DNA of 64,000 bases from Clostridium chromiireducens (GTDB lineage: Bacteria; Bacillota; Clostridia; Clostridiales; Clostridiaceae), in the NCBI RefSeq assembly GCF_002029255.1, contig NZ_MZGT01000001.1:62001-126000 (forward strand). The letters run 5' to 3'. The notes below the pieces were generated by a model. The model was not told where the DNA came from. It searched no databases and worked only from the letters and a program-made list of their open reading frames with translations. The position numbers and the translations under genes were made by a program. Shown piece by piece: positions 18,697 through 31,139 of the stretch; the first letter of the stretch is position 1; each line of letters opens with the position of its first letter.

Positions 18697-19206
18697 ATGG
18701 AGAAGCATGTATTATCTGCTTTAGTTAAGAATTCATCTGGTGTTTTAAGTAGAGTTAGTGGATTGTTTTCGAGAAGAGGATATAACATTGATAGTTTAAC
18801 TGTTGGTAGAACTGAGGATCCTTCAATTTCGAGAATGACAATTACACTTATGGGTGATGAAAATGTATTAGAACAAGTGAAGAAACAATTGAATAAATTA
18901 GAAGACGTGATAAGGGTTATTGACTTTAAGCCTAATGAATCTGTATACAGAGAATTAGTTTTAATTAAAGTAAGGGCTGATGCAGAAAATAGAGCAGCCA
19001 TAAATGAGACAGTAAAAATCTTTAGAAGTAAGATAATTGATTTATCTACTGATACATTAACGATAGAATTAACCGGGGATGAAAATAAAGTATCTGCATT
19101 AATTAACTTGATGGAGGAATATGGAATAGAAGAGTTGGTTAGAACTGGAGTAACAGCGTTGCAAAGAGGGGAAAAAACAATAAAAAATTCTATTGAAAGT
19201 TATTAA
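18697..19206 (+). CDS. ilvN: Acetolactate synthase small (regulatory) subunit
   Basis: 169 residues. An N-terminal ACT domain (about 3-75; LVKNSSGVLSRVSGLFSRRGYNI) binds the feedback inhibitor valine, and a C-terminal domain contacts the catalytic subunit. It starts behind AAGGGGGG, right after the T-box-like leader. The large subunit gene, ilvB, is separated from it by the citramalate and leu genes, though they read in the same direction. Confidence 0.92.
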   Translation: MEKHVLSALVKNSSGVLSRVSGLFSRRGYNIDSLTVGRTEDPSISRMTITLMGDENVLEQVKKQLNKLEDVIRVIDFKPNESVYRELVLIKVRADAENRAAINETVKIFRSKIIDLSTDTLTIELTGDENKVSALINLMEEYGIEELVRTGVTALQRGEKTIKNSIESY

Positions 19207-19279
19207 GGAATAATAAATAAAGATAATGGCAATTGAGTAATAGCAATAAGTAAAAAAATAAAAAGGGGGATAATGATAT

Positions 19280-20875
19280 ATGGCTCAGAATCAGGTGAAA
19301 ATATTTGATTCTACTCTAAGAGATGGAGCCCAAGGTCAAGGAATTTCATTTTCGCTAGAAGATAAAATAAAGATTGTAAAGGCATTGGATGAGATGCAAG
19401 TTGATTATATAGAAGCTGGTAATCCGGGATCAAATCCAAAGGATATGGAATTCTTCAAAAGGCTTAAGGATGTGCACCTTGAAAATTCTAGTGTTGTAGC
19501 GTTTGGCTCAACAAGAAAATCTAAGATTAATGTAGAAGGCGATAAGAATTTGAAGGATTTGTTATCATCTGAAGCAAGTACAATTGTTATATTCGGAAAG
19601 TCATGGGATTTTCAGGTGACAGATATTATAAAAACTTCTTTAGATGAAAATCTTAATATGATTAAAGATACAATTGAATACTTGTGTAAGAACGAAAGAG
19701 AAGTAATTTTTGACGCAGAACACTTTTATGATGGTTATAAAGCGAATAAAGAGTATGCAATGGCGACTTTAAGAGCAGCCGAGGAAGCTGGTGCTCAAGT
19801 AATTGTATTATGTGATACTAATGGAGGGACACTACCTCAAGAGATATATGATATAACCAGAACTGTAAAAACACAAGTATCTATAGATGTAGGAATTCAC
19901 AGCCATGATGATATGGGAATGGCTGTTGCAAATTCAATTATGGCAGTTCAAGCAGGGGCAGCACAAGTTCAAGGAACTTTTATTGGTATAGGTGAAAGAT
20001 GTGGGAATGCTAATTTAAGTGTAATAATACCTATATTAAAATTGAAGCTTGGATATGAGATATTAAATAATATTGAGCTAACAAATCTAACAAAAACATC
20101 TAGATATATAGCAGAAATTTGTAATATGACTTTAGCAGATGAAAATCCGTTTGTAGGAAATTCGGCATTTGCTCATAAAGGTGGAATGCACATTGATGCG
20201 GTGACTAAGGCACCGAAATCCTATGAACATATAGAACCAGAATTGGTTGGAAATAAGAGGAGATTCTTGGTCTCAGAAGTTAGTGGGAAAAGCACAATTT
20301 TGCAAGAGATAAAAAAAGTATTTCCTAATATATCTAAGGATGATAATTCAGTTCAAAAGATTACGGATAGATTAAAAGAATTAGAATATGAAGGCTACCA
20401 ATTTGAAGGGGCAGAAGGAACAGTCGAACTGGTTATAAGAAAGATAATTGGAAAATATAAACCGTTCTTTAAATTAAATCATTTTAAAATTATCGGAGAG
20501 CAACCTTATGGCTTAGAAGAATTTTCGTCAACAGCAGTAATAAACATCACTGTTGATGGTAAGAACGAAATGACAGCAGCAGAGGGTGAAGGTCCTGTAA
20601 ATGCACTGGATAGGGCAATTAGAAAAGCTCTCGAGGTTTTTTATCCAGAACTAAAACAAGCACGACTTGTGGATTATAAGGTTAGAGTCCTGGACTCAGA
20701 AAATGCAACAGAAGCAAAGGTAAGAGTTTTAATTGAATCAACAGATGGAGTTGAAAGCTGGAGTACTGTTGGGGTGTCTCGAGACGTAATCCAAGCTAGT
20801 TGGATAGCTCTTGTAGATTCAATAGAATATAAACTAATCAAAGATATTGAGAGAAAAGTAAAAGCATATTTTTAA
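19280..20875 (+). CDS. cimA: (R)-citramalate synthase
   Basis: 531 residues. It condenses acetyl-CoA and pyruvate to citramalate, the first step of threonine-independent isoleucine synthesis. The catalytic region opens IFDSTLRDGAQGQG (8-21), with the metal histidines in GIHSHDDMGMAVAN and the GERCGNANL segment, and a C-terminal LeuA dimer/regulatory domain (about 395-531). The GAQGQGISFS form and the length fit CimA (TIGR00977-like) rather than isopropylmalate synthase, which has a TLRDGEQ motif. leuC, leuD and leuB follow and can process the product. AAGGGGG precedes the ATG. Confidence 0.9.
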   Translation: MAQNQVKIFDSTLRDGAQGQGISFSLEDKIKIVKALDEMQVDYIEAGNPGSNPKDMEFFKRLKDVHLENSSVVAFGSTRKSKINVEGDKNLKDLLSSEASTIVIFGKSWDFQVTDIIKTSLDENLNMIKDTIEYLCKNEREVIFDAEHFYDGYKANKEYAMATLRAAEEAGAQVIVLCDTNGGTLPQEIYDITRTVKTQVSIDVGIHSHDDMGMAVANSIMAVQAGAAQVQGTFIGIGERCGNANLSVIIPILKLKLGYEILNNIELTNLTKTSRYIAEICNMTLADENPFVGNSAFAHKGGMHIDAVTKAPKSYEHIEPELVGNKRRFLVSEVSGKSTILQEIKKVFPNISKDDNSVQKITDRLKELEYEGYQFEGAEGTVELVIRKIIGKYKPFFKLNHFKIIGEQPYGLEEFSSTAVINITVDGKNEMTAAEGEGPVNALDRAIRKALEVFYPELKQARLVDYKVRVLDSENATEAKVRVLIESTDGVESWSTVGVSRDVIQASWIALVDSIEYKLIKDIERKVKAYF

Positions 20876-20889
20876 GGAGATGATTAAAA

Positions 20890-22149
20890 ATGGGAATGAC
20901 GATGACACAAAAAATCTTAGCAGCACATGCAGGATTAGAATCAGTAAAAGCTGGGCAATTAATTGAGGCAAATCTTGATTTAGTATTAGGGAATGATATT
21001 ACAACTCCAGTAGCTGTAAATGAATTTCAAAAGTTTGGAACAGATAAGGTATTTAGTAAAAGCCAAATAGCTATAGTTCCAGATCACTTTACTCCTAATA
21101 AGGATATAAAAGCAGCAGAACAAGTTAAATATATCAGAGAATTTGCTCAAAAGATGGAAATTGAAAATTTCTTTGAAGTTGGGGAAATGGGTATTGAGCA
21201 TTGCTTACTTCCTGAAAAAGGATTAGTTGTTGCAGGCGATGTTGTTATAGGAGCTGATTCACACACTTGTACATATGGAGCTCTTGGAGCTTTTTCGACA
21301 GGTATAGGATCAACTGATATGGCAGCAGGTATGGCTACAGGAAAATGCTGGTTTAAAGTGCCATCAGCTTTAAAATTTGTTCTTAAGAATAAGCCTGCAA
21401 AATGGGTAAGTGGAAAAGATATAATATTACACATAATCGGAATGATTGGTGTTGATGGAGCATTATACAAGTCAATGGAATTTGTGGGTGATGGATTACA
21501 ATATCTTTCAATGGATGATAGATTCACAATGGCAAATATGGCAATTGAAGCTGGTGGAAAGAATGGAATCTTCCCAGTTGACGATAAAACAGTTGAATAT
21601 TTAAAAGATCACGCGTCTAGAGAATGGACTAAATATGAAGCTGATGAAGATGCAGAATATGATGAAGTATTTGAAATTGATTTAAACGCATTAAGACCAA
21701 CAGTTTCGTTCCCTCATTTACCAGATAACACAAGAACAATTGATAATACTGGAGATGTAGTTATTGATCAAGTAGTAATTGGGTCATGTACTAATGGTAG
21801 AATTTCAGATTTAAGAGTAGCTAGAGATATCCTAAAAGGAAAGAAAGTTAAGAAAGGTATAAGATGTATAGTTATTCCTGGAACTCAAAAGATTTACTTA
21901 CAAGCAATAAAAGAAGGAATAGTGACAGATTTAGTTGAAGCTGGAGCGGCATTCTCGACACCAACTTGTGGACCATGTTTAGGTGGACATATGGGGATTT
22001 TAGCAAAAGGTGAAAGATGCATATCAACAACAAATAGAAATTTCGTAGGAAGAATGGGGCATGTTGAATCTGAAGTTTATCTTGCAAGTCCAGCAGTGGC
22101 TGCTGCATCTGCATTAACTGGGAAAATAACTGACCCAGAATTAGTATAG
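20890..22149 (+). CDS. leuC: 3-isopropylmalate/citramalate dehydratase large subunit
   Basis: 419 residues, the short archaeal/clostridial type of LeuC. An aconitase-family iron-sulfur enzyme that isomerises isopropylmalate or citramalate. The cluster cysteines are C300 (GSCTNGR), C360 and C363 ([10 protein letters not shown]); [13 protein letters not shown] is the other signature. It works with LeuD, whose gene starts 13 bases later. In this operon it probably serves both leucine synthesis and the citramalate route to isoleucine. AAGGAG is 11 bases from the ATG. Confidence 0.93.
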   Translation: MGMTMTQKILAAHAGLESVKAGQLIEANLDLVLGNDITTPVAVNEFQKFGTDKVFSKSQIAIVPDHFTPNKDIKAAEQVKYIREFAQKMEIENFFEVGEMGIEHCLLPEKGLVVAGDVVIGADSHTCTYGALGAFSTGIGSTDMAAGMATGKCWFKVPSALKFVLKNKPAKWVSGKDIILHIIGMIGVDGALYKSMEFVGDGLQYLSMDDRFTMANMAIEAGGKNGIFPVDDKTVEYLKDHASREWTKYEADEDAEYDEVFEIDLNALRPTVSFPHLPDNTRTIDNTGDVVIDQVVIGSCTNGRISDLRVARDILKGKKVKKGIRCIVIPGTQKIYLQAIKEGIVTDLVEAGAAFSTPTCGPCLGGHMGILAKGERCISTTNRNFVGRMGHVESEVYLASPAVAAASALTGKITDPELV

Positions 22150-22162
22150 GAGGTATTTAGTA

Positions 22163-22648
22163 ATGAGCGTAAAAGGTAAAGTTTTCAAATATGGAGATAA
22201 TGTAGATACAGACGTAATAATCCCAGCAAGATATTTAAATACATCAGATGCTAAAGAACTAGCTGCACACTGTATGGAAGATATAGATGTTGATTTTGTT
22301 AAAAATGTAAAAGATGGGGACATAATTGTTGCCAATAAAAACTTTGGTTGTGGTTCTTCAAGAGAGCACGCACCACTTGCAATTAAGACAGCTGGAGTTA
22401 GCTGTGTTATTGCATCGACTTTTGCTAGAATATTCTATAGAAATTCAATTAATATTGGTTTACCAATTTTAGAATGTGATGAAGCGGTGAAGAATATTGA
22501 TGCGGGTGATGAGTTAGAAGTTGATTTCACAACAGGGCTTATTAAAAATTTAACTAAGAATAGGGAATATCAAGGAGAAGCATTCCCGGAATTTATGCAA
22601 AAGATAATTGATAATGATGGATTAATCGGATATATAAAAAATAGATAG
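22163..22648 (+). CDS. leuD: 3-isopropylmalate/citramalate dehydratase small subunit
   Basis: 161 residues, normal for the short LeuD type. It supplies the swivelling domain of the isomerase; [16 protein letters not shown] (about 54-69) is the substrate-binding signature and [11 protein letters not shown] the N-terminal one. AGGAGG lies before the ATG. It is 13 bases after leuC. A 146-base AT-rich gap without an evident hairpin separates it from leuB. Confidence 0.93.
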   Translation: MSVKGKVFKYGDNVDTDVIIPARYLNTSDAKELAAHCMEDIDVDFVKNVKDGDIIVANKNFGCGSSREHAPLAIKTAGVSCVIASTFARIFYRNSINIGLPILECDEAVKNIDAGDELEVDFTTGLIKNLTKNREYQGEAFPEFMQKIIDNDGLIGYIKNR

Positions 22649-22794
22649 TAATAAAATATAGATAATAAGAAGATTATAGAAAAGTTAACTTGATATATTT
22701 TATCAATAAAGAGATAATAATAATTAAATATATAAAGAGTTTATTTATAAAAAGCAATAAGAAAATAGGTAATTATAAGAGGGGGATTTTTATA

Positions 22795-23868
22795 ATGAAA
22801 TATAATATAGCTGTAATACCTGGAGATGGGATAGGACCAGAAGTAATAGATGAAACTATAAAAGTTTTAAAAGTTATCGGGGATAAATTTGGGCATAGAT
22901 TTGAATATGAGTATGTATTAGCTGGAGGATGTGCTATAGATAAAGAAGGAACACCACTTCCTGAAGCAACTTTAGAAGCTTGCAAAAATAGTGATGCGGT
23001 TTTACTTGGAGCTGTCGGAGGACCTAAATGGGATGATCCTACAGCAAAAATAAGACCGGAACAAGCGTTATTAGGATTAAGAGGGGCGTTAAATCTTTAC
23101 TGTAACTTGAGACCTGCCATATTATATGCTCCATTAAAAAATGAATCACCACTTAAAGATAGCATTGTTAAAGATGGAATAGATATTTGCATCGTTAGAG
23201 AATTAACTGGTGGTATTTACTTCGGAGAAAGAGGATTAGAGGAAATCAATGGAGTAAAGAGCGCTTATGATACTGAAAGATATAACGTAAATGAAATAAC
23301 TAGAATCGCTAAAATCGGATTTGAAACAGCAATGAAGAGAAATAAAAAGCTTACAAGTGTTGATAAAGCGAATATATTAGAGAGCTCAAGACTTTGGAGA
23401 AGTGTAGTTAATGAAATGGCTAAGGACTATCCAGAAGTTGAGGTGAATCACTTATATGTTGATAATGCAGCGATGCAATTAGTTAAAGATCCAAATCAAT
23501 TTGATGTGATTGTAACTTCGAACATATTTGGAGATATCTTATCAGATGAAGCTAGTATGGTTACAGGATCAATTGGGATGTTACCATCAGCTTCACTTGG
23601 GGAAGGAACTCTTGGAATGTATGAGCCGATCCACGGAAGTGCACCTGATATAGCAGGACAAGGAATTGCGAATCCACTAGCAACTATCCTTTCAGCGGCT
23701 ATGATGCTTAGATATAGCTTCTCGTTAGAGGAAGAAGCTAAAGAAATCGAAAAAGCAGTTCTTGCAGTTCTTGAAGATGGGTATAGAACAGGCGATATAA
23801 TGACAGAAGGTAAGAAAAAAGTTGGAACAGTTGAAATGGGAAAATTAGTTTGTGGGAAACTAAAATAG
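22795..23868 (+). CDS. leuB: 3-isopropylmalate dehydrogenase
   Basis: The start is the ATG at 22795 with GAGGGGG upstream; the open frame reaches back to 22690 but without a ribosome site. 357 residues. NAD-dependent oxidative decarboxylation of 3-isopropylmalate, and probably of methylmalate in the citramalate pathway. [12 protein letters not shown] is the N-terminal motif, [12 protein letters not shown] the substrate loop and [13 protein letters not shown] the metal-binding signature. Confidence 0.93.
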   Translation: MKYNIAVIPGDGIGPEVIDETIKVLKVIGDKFGHRFEYEYVLAGGCAIDKEGTPLPEATLEACKNSDAVLLGAVGGPKWDDPTAKIRPEQALLGLRGALNLYCNLRPAILYAPLKNESPLKDSIVKDGIDICIVRELTGGIYFGERGLEEINGVKSAYDTERYNVNEITRIAKIGFETAMKRNKKLTSVDKANILESSRLWRSVVNEMAKDYPEVEVNHLYVDNAAMQLVKDPNQFDVIVTSNIFGDILSDEASMVTGSIGMLPSASLGEGTLGMYEPIHGSAPDIAGQGIANPLATILSAAMMLRYSFSLEEEAKEIEKAVLAVLEDGYRTGDIMTEGKKKVGTVEMGKLVCGKLK

Positions 23869-23882
23869 TAAGCTAATTTATT

Positions 23883-23935
23883 GTTAATGGAGAGATTTAC
23901 TTTATAGAGGGTATAAAGAAATTTCATCCATTAAC
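23883..23935. repeat. Imperfect palindrome, copy C (leuB-ilvB gap)
   Basis: GTTAATGGAGAGATTTA (23883-23899) pairs with AAATTTCATCCATTAAC (23919-23935). The arm sequence GGAGA-ATTT is shared with copies A and E, and TTTCATCC with copy D immediately downstream. Confidence 0.55.
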
Positions 23936-23995
23936 TACTGAATGTTACGGTACAATAGGGTCTGTAAGTAATAGAAGAAAATTTTAATAATATAT

Positions 23996-24088
23996 AATTC
24001 ACAATATATAATGAAGGAATAAAAAAGTTTTTGATTAATAGGTATACTTAAGAAATTTCAAAGAGATTTCATCCTTAATTGTGAATTT
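23996..24088. repeat. Imperfect palindrome, copy D (leuB-ilvB gap)
   Basis: The left arm begins AATTCACAATATATAATGAA at 23996 and runs to 24018; the right arm TTTCATCCTTAATTGTGAAT lies at 24067-24086. The core is about 48 bases. Two such elements follow each other in the 252-base gap before ilvB, which otherwise has no gene. Confidence 0.55.
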
Positions 24089-24120
24089 AAGACCATTTTA
24101 TAAGCAAAGGAGTGAGTAAA

Positions 24121-26812
<2,692 letters not shown>

Positions 26813-26836
26813 TATAAAATAATATTTAATATTTTT

Positions 26837-26876
26837 AGAAGACGAGATTTATATTAGATGATCGTCTTCTTTTTTG
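26837..26876 (+). terminator. Terminator of the ilv-leu operon
   Basis: AGAAGACGA (26837-26845) pairs with TCGTCTTCT (26862-26870), followed by TTTTTT. Confidence 0.85.
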
Positions 26877-26952
26877 ATATAATTTATTATGAAAGATTTT
26901 CTGCTTTATGCAGAAATCAATACAATTTTTAATGTAGAAGTAGAGGTAATAA

Positions 26953-27207
26953 ATGAATTATGTATATATCGTGGAATGTTCAGATGGGACATTTTATACG
27001 GGGTGGACAAATAATCTAGAAAAGAGAATTGAAATGCATTCAAATGGGATTGGAGCGAAATATACAAAAGGCAGAGGCCCTGTTAAGTTAGCATATCACG
27101 AAATATTTGAGGATAAAAGAGATGCTATGAGGAGAGAGTATGAAATAAAAAGATTAACTAGAAGAGAAAAATCATTATTAATAAAGGAATACAGTACGAA
27201 TTTATGA
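26953..27207 (+). CDS. GIY-YIG domain protein (UPF0213 type)
   Basis: 84 residues: a single GIY-YIG nuclease domain, YVYIVECSDGTFYTGWTNNL with the catalytic-type arginine shortly after (EKRIEMH), and YHEIFEDKRDAMRREYEIK. Family members of this length are stand-alone proteins of unclear role, sometimes considered structure-specific nucleases. AGAGGTAATAA precedes the ATG. It is not part of the neighbouring operons. Confidence 0.85.
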   Translation: MNYVYIVECSDGTFYTGWTNNLEKRIEMHSNGIGAKYTKGRGPVKLAYHEIFEDKRDAMRREYEIKRLTRREKSLLIKEYSTNL

Positions 27208-27253
27208 ATAAATGTATTATTATAAATTTATGCAACCGATTTTGTTAAAAACG

Positions 27254-27314
27254 TATTATAACGGAGAAATTAATAATAAATAAAAGAAAAACTATCAAAA
27301 TTTCCTTATAATTA
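27254..27314. repeat. Imperfect palindrome, copy E (upstream of the maltodextrin operon)
   Basis: TATTATAACGGAGAAATT (27254-27271) pairs with AATTTCCTTATAATTA (27299-27314). The arm matches copies A and C (GGAGA-ATT). It lies in the 383-base gap before the sugar-binding protein gene; the rest of the gap holds the operator at 27446 and the hairpin at 27490. Confidence 0.45.
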
Positions 27315-27445
27315 AGAAAAATATTACTTGTAAAAGTTTTCTTTAATTGATATACTTAAATCATAAAGAAGAATTTACTTCGAGAAAAGGTTAACATGAG
27401 TCTAGATAGTATGAGAAATACTAGAAGGACTAAATTTTTTCAAAA

Positions 27446-27465
27446 TTGCGCAAACGCTTGCGAAA
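27446..27465 (+). promoter_or_regulatory. LacI/CcpA-type operator upstream of the sugar importer
   Basis: A near-perfect dyad, CGCAAACGCTTGCG (27449-27462) inside TTGCGCAA...TTGCGAAA. The core CGCAAACGCTTGC recurs exactly at 31060-31072 before malQ. The LacI-family regulator encoded at 33035 is the likely binder; it also fits a catabolite (cre) site. Confidence 0.7.
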
Positions 27466-27489
27466 GAAATTTCAAAATATGTTAACATT

Positions 27490-27519
27490 ATATATCTAAA
27501 AATAAAATTTTAGATATAT
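27490..27519. other. Perfect inverted repeat before the sugar-binding protein gene
   Basis: ATATATCTAAAA (27490-27501) pairs with TTTTAGATATAT (27508-27519), six-base loop. It lies between the operator and the gene and could be a second protein site or a 5' mRNA hairpin. Confidence 0.45.
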
Positions 27520-27590
27520 GTTATATAATATAGTATAAGGTTTTTGAAAATAATCAAAAATCAAATGAATTTTAATGGAGGGGTATTCAC

Positions 27591-28901
27591 ATGAAAACAA
27601 AAAAATTTTTATCAACAATTTTGGCTTCTACGCTATTAGTTGGAACTATGGTTGGATGTGGAACATCATCAAGCACTGAGTCAAAGAATACAAGCGATTC
27701 TGGAAGTGGAAGAACAATTAAAGTATTTCAATTAAAGGTTGAAATTAACGATGCGCTTCAAGAACTAGCTAAAAAGTATGAGGCAGAAAAAGGAGTCAAA
27801 GTAGAAATTACTTCAGTAGGTGGAGGTGCAGACTATGGTGCATCACTAAAAGCAGAATTCCAAAAAGGTACTGAACCAGATATATTTATGATCCAAGGTG
27901 CAGGAGATTATGGAGTTTGGAAACATAAAATTGACGATTTAAGCTCAGAAAAATGGGTAAGTAATGCTGTTAAGGGAACATTAGATACAGTTACCTTTGA
28001 CGGAAAAGTATATGGTATGCCAGCAGCAACAGAAGGTTATGGACTAATATATAATAAAGAAATTTTGGACAAGGCTGGAATCGATGCCAAATCTATAGAT
28101 ACATTTGATAAGTTAAAAGCAGCATTTGAAAAATTGGATAGCAAAAAAGCTGAATTAGGAATTGATAATGTTGTATCATATACAACTAAAGAAACTTGGG
28201 TAACTGGTAATCATACATTTAATATTCCGTTAGCAGCTCAAGAAAATCCAAAACAATTTACGCAAGACTACGTTGCAGGAAAAGCAGATTTAGTTAATAA
28301 TAAACAATTTAATGATTGGATGAATCTTGTAGAATTACTTTGCAAATATGGCGGAGGAAAAACATTAGATACAATAGATTACAGTAATCAAGTTGGTAAC
28401 TTCGCACTTGGAAAAACTGCATTCCTACACCAAGGTAACTGGGTTGCTGGAGATTTAAAGAATTTAGATGCTAAATTTGATATGGGATTTGCTCCTTTAG
28501 CTATCAATAATGATACAAAGGTAAGTGGATCAATTCCAGTAGGGGTTCCAATGTACTGGGTAGTAAATAAAGACTCAAAAGTTAATAAAGAAGCTAAAGA
28601 ATTCTTAGATTGGATGGTTAATAGCAAAACTGGTCAAGAATCACTAGTTAAAGATATGAACATGATCCCTGCATTCACAAACTTTGCAGTTGAAAGTGAC
28701 AATAAATTAAATAAATCAATATCTGAGTATAATAAAGCAGGGAAAACACTTCCATGGGCATTTACTAATCTACCAGATGGATTTACAATGAATAATATAG
28801 GACCTGTATTCTCTAAGTTCCTTACAACTGACATGGGAGCGCAAGCTAAGAAAGATATGTTACAAGGTCTTCAGGACGCGGAACAAAAAGCTAAACAATA
28901 A
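27591..28901 (+). CDS. Sugar-binding lipoprotein of an ABC importer (maltodextrin type)
   Basis: 436 residues. The N-terminus is a lipoprotein signal with lipobox ending MVGC (C23), then a serine/threonine-rich linker and an extracellular-solute-binding domain (family 1) with EGYGLIYNKEILDKAGI. GGAGGGG lies before the ATG. The gene heads a set with two permeases, 4-alpha-glucanotransferase and a LacI regulator, so maltose or maltodextrin is the likely ligand; the symbol malE is withheld because specificity is not proven. A hairpin separates it from the permeases. Confidence 0.87.
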   Translation: MKTKKFLSTILASTLLVGTMVGCGTSSSTESKNTSDSGSGRTIKVFQLKVEINDALQELAKKYEAEKGVKVEITSVGGGADYGASLKAEFQKGTEPDIFMIQGAGDYGVWKHKIDDLSSEKWVSNAVKGTLDTVTFDGKVYGMPAATEGYGLIYNKEILDKAGIDAKSIDTFDKLKAAFEKLDSKKAELGIDNVVSYTTKETWVTGNHTFNIPLAAQENPKQFTQDYVAGKADLVNNKQFNDWMNLVELLCKYGGGKTLDTIDYSNQVGNFALGKTAFLHQGNWVAGDLKNLDAKFDMGFAPLAINNDTKVSGSIPVGVPMYWVVNKDSKVNKEAKEFLDWMVNSKTGQESLVKDMNMIPAFTNFAVESDNKLNKSISEYNKAGKTLPWAFTNLPDGFTMNNIGPVFSKFLTTDMGAQAKKDMLQGLQDAEQKAKQ

Positions 28902-28923
28902 TAAATTAAAAAGTTCAAAATGG

Positions 28924-28955
28924 ATTCATGGGGAAACTAAAACTTCCTCATGAAT
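28924..28955 (+). other. Hairpin between binding protein and permease genes
   Basis: ATTCATGGGGAA pairs with TTCCTCATGAAT, followed by ATTTTAT. Such a structure commonly lets the binding protein be made in excess, by partial termination or by protecting the upstream mRNA. Confidence 0.6.
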
Positions 28956-29022
28956 ATTTTATAAGAATTTATATATAAGTCTTAGAACATAATAATAAAT
29001 ATTATTAGAAAGGAGCAAGTAT

Positions 29023-29889
29023 ATGGGTAAGAAAATGAAAGATAGTAGAGATTTTTGGATTTTTGTAGGTCCATCTCTATTTGCAATAACAATGGTAGTA
29101 ATAATCCCATTCATAATTGGTATTTATTATACATTTACAAATTGGAATGGTGCGAATCCGGAATATGATTTTGTTGGAATAAAGAATTATATAAATCTTG
29201 TTAAAGATGAACAATTCATATATTCTTTAAAAATAACTATATTATACACAATTGCAAGTGTAATAAGTATTAATTTAGTTGGTTTTGGACTAGCATATGC
29301 AGTTACAAGAAAATTAAAAACTAATAATTTCTTAAGAACTGGATTCTTTATGCCAAATCTAATAGGAGGGCTTATCCTAGGATTTATATGGCAATTTATG
29401 TTTAACTCAGTATTTACTGGACTTGGTCAAGTTTTAGGAAGCAAAGCGCTTTCGACATCCCTATTACAGGATGCAGGTACAGCAATGTTTGCGATGCTAA
29501 TTGTTTCAACATGGCAATATGCTGGATATATAATGGTAATTTACGTAGCGGCTCTTGAAAATGTCCCAACTGACTTAATAGAGGCAGCACATATTGATGG
29601 AGCAAATGGATGGCATACGTTTAAGAATATAACTATACCTATGGTAAGACAAGGAATGACAATTTGTTTATTTTTAACTTTAGCTAATTCGTTTAAATTA
29701 TTTGACTTAAACTTCTCTCTAACACCCGCAAAAACTACAGAAATGCTAGCTTTAAATATATATAAAGAAGCGTTTGTAGTAAATAATATGGGGATAGGGC
29801 AAGCTAAGGCTATTATATTCTTTGTACTTGTAACTACTATTTCTTTAACACAAGTTTACTTCAACAAGAAGAAGGAGGTAGAAGCATAA
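29023..29889 (+). CDS. ABC sugar permease, MalF-like
   Basis: 288 residues with six hydrophobic segments, the first at about 14-36. The cytoplasmic loop that docks on the ATPase is EAAHIDGANGWHTFKNITIP, the EAA motif of this class. AAAGGAG lies upstream of the ATG. The stop codon overlaps the ATG of the next permease by one base (TAATG), so the two are coupled. It lacks the long extra periplasmic domain of enteric MalF, as expected for Gram-positive members. Confidence 0.88.
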   Translation: MGKKMKDSRDFWIFVGPSLFAITMVVIIPFIIGIYYTFTNWNGANPEYDFVGIKNYINLVKDEQFIYSLKITILYTIASVISINLVGFGLAYAVTRKLKTNNFLRTGFFMPNLIGGLILGFIWQFMFNSVFTGLGQVLGSKALSTSLLQDAGTAMFAMLIVSTWQYAGYIMVIYVAALENVPTDLIEAAHIDGANGWHTFKNITIPMVRQGMTICLFLTLANSFKLFDLNFSLTPAKTTEMLALNIYKEAFVVNNMGIGQAKAIIFFVLVTTISLTQVYFNKKKEVEA

Positions 29890-30788
29890 TGGAAGCAAGT
29901 AAAATGGTTAATAATGTAGAAAAGAGTAAATCAAATAAAAAGCTAAAAACACTAGATAGCTATACTGGAAGGCTGAAATTCCTAGAAGGATTTGCATGGG
30001 CATTACTAATATTATACATGGCACCTTTCTATTTAATGTTCATAAATTCATTTAAAACAAGAAGGGAAATTTTTGCGAATACCACAGGTTTACCAACCAC
30101 ATGGAATTTGAAAAACTATTTAGATGCTATAAATAGAATGGATATGCTAAACTCATTTATTAATTCAATGGTAATAACAGTTGGAAGCGTAGCATTAATA
30201 ATTTTATTTTCTTCAATGGCTGCATGGGTATTGGTTCGTGATCAAAGTAAGAAGAGTAAGATAATATTTTATGTATTCACTTCAGGAATGATAGTACCGT
30301 TCCAAGCTGTAATGCTACCACTTGTAAAATGGATGGCAAAGATTCAAATTGGTCCTATTAAGATGTTAGGTACTCACTATGGTCTTATATTTATGTATAT
30401 AGGATTTGGTGTTAGTATGAGCATATTCTTATTTCATGGATTTATTAAAGGTATACCGAAAGAAGTTGAAGAGGCGGCAACTATAGATGGCTGTAGCAAA
30501 TGGCAAACTTATTTAAAAGTAATATTGCCATTATTAAAACCAACTACTGTTACGGTAGCAGTATTAAATAGTATATGGGTATGGAATGATTTCTTGTTAC
30601 CATTCTTAACAGTAAACGGTAAAATAAATACTATACCACTAGCTATGAATAATTTCTTTGGAGCATTCTCAAAACAATGGGAATTAGCAATGGCGGCATT
30701 GATTTTAGCTATAATTCCAATAGTTATATTCTACTTCTTTGTTCAAAAGCAAATAATTGCAGGGATTGTTCAAGGATCAATAAAATAA
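29889..30788 (+). CDS. ABC sugar permease, MalG-like
   Basis: 299 residues, a cytosolic lysine-rich N-terminus of about 40 residues and then six membrane segments. The EAA loop is EEAATIDGCSKWQTYLKVIL. It overlaps the upstream permease gene by one base and forms the second half of the channel. No ATPase gene follows; a shared MsmX/MalK-type ATPase encoded elsewhere must energise it. 350 bases of gene-free DNA follow, holding the operator before malQ. Confidence 0.88.
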   Translation: MEASKMVNNVEKSKSNKKLKTLDSYTGRLKFLEGFAWALLILYMAPFYLMFINSFKTRREIFANTTGLPTTWNLKNYLDAINRMDMLNSFINSMVITVGSVALIILFSSMAAWVLVRDQSKKSKIIFYVFTSGMIVPFQAVMLPLVKWMAKIQIGPIKMLGTHYGLIFMYIGFGVSMSIFLFHGFIKGIPKEVEEAATIDGCSKWQTYLKVILPLLKPTTVTVAVLNSIWVWNDFLLPFLTVNGKINTIPLAMNNFFGAFSKQWELAMAALILAIIPIVIFYFFVQKQIIAGIVQGSIK

Positions 30789-31059
30789 TTATTGATAGGA
30801 ATTTAGAGACTACTTTAAAAGTTGCTTAATGTAGTAATTTAATGAAATGCGGATTTTTAATCAAGATTTAATATATATCAATAAATCATAATATTGTAGA
30901 GCAGGTTAGAAAAGGTATAATTTAAATTTTAGTTAAGAAACTCTATAAATTAGAATAGTTTAAGAAATACTTTTGAGGATAGTCTCTTGATTTTTAACTA
31001 TGGCAGAATAGAGTTATTTAGATTGTTATAGTTAACAATAACTAATTTATAGGTTTTTA

Positions 31060-31072
31060 CGCAAACGCTTGC
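31060..31072 (+). promoter_or_regulatory. LacI/CcpA-type operator upstream of malQ
   Basis: CGCAAACGCTTGC, identical to the core upstream of the binding-protein gene, 68 bases before the malQ ATG. Apart from it, the 351-base gap 30789-31139 has only AT-rich DNA and a widely spaced AGAGACTA/TAGTCTCT pair. Confidence 0.7.
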
Positions 31073-31139
31073 TTAAGCTGTGAGAGAGTATAAATTTCCG
31101 CAGAATATTTAGAACGAAAGGTGAAAATAGGAGGAAGAT

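Noticed and set aside
19280..20875. Naming the synthase leuA (2-isopropylmalate synthase)
   Set aside because: TLRDGAQGQG and the 531-residue length fit citramalate synthase; leuA proteins have TLRDGEQ.
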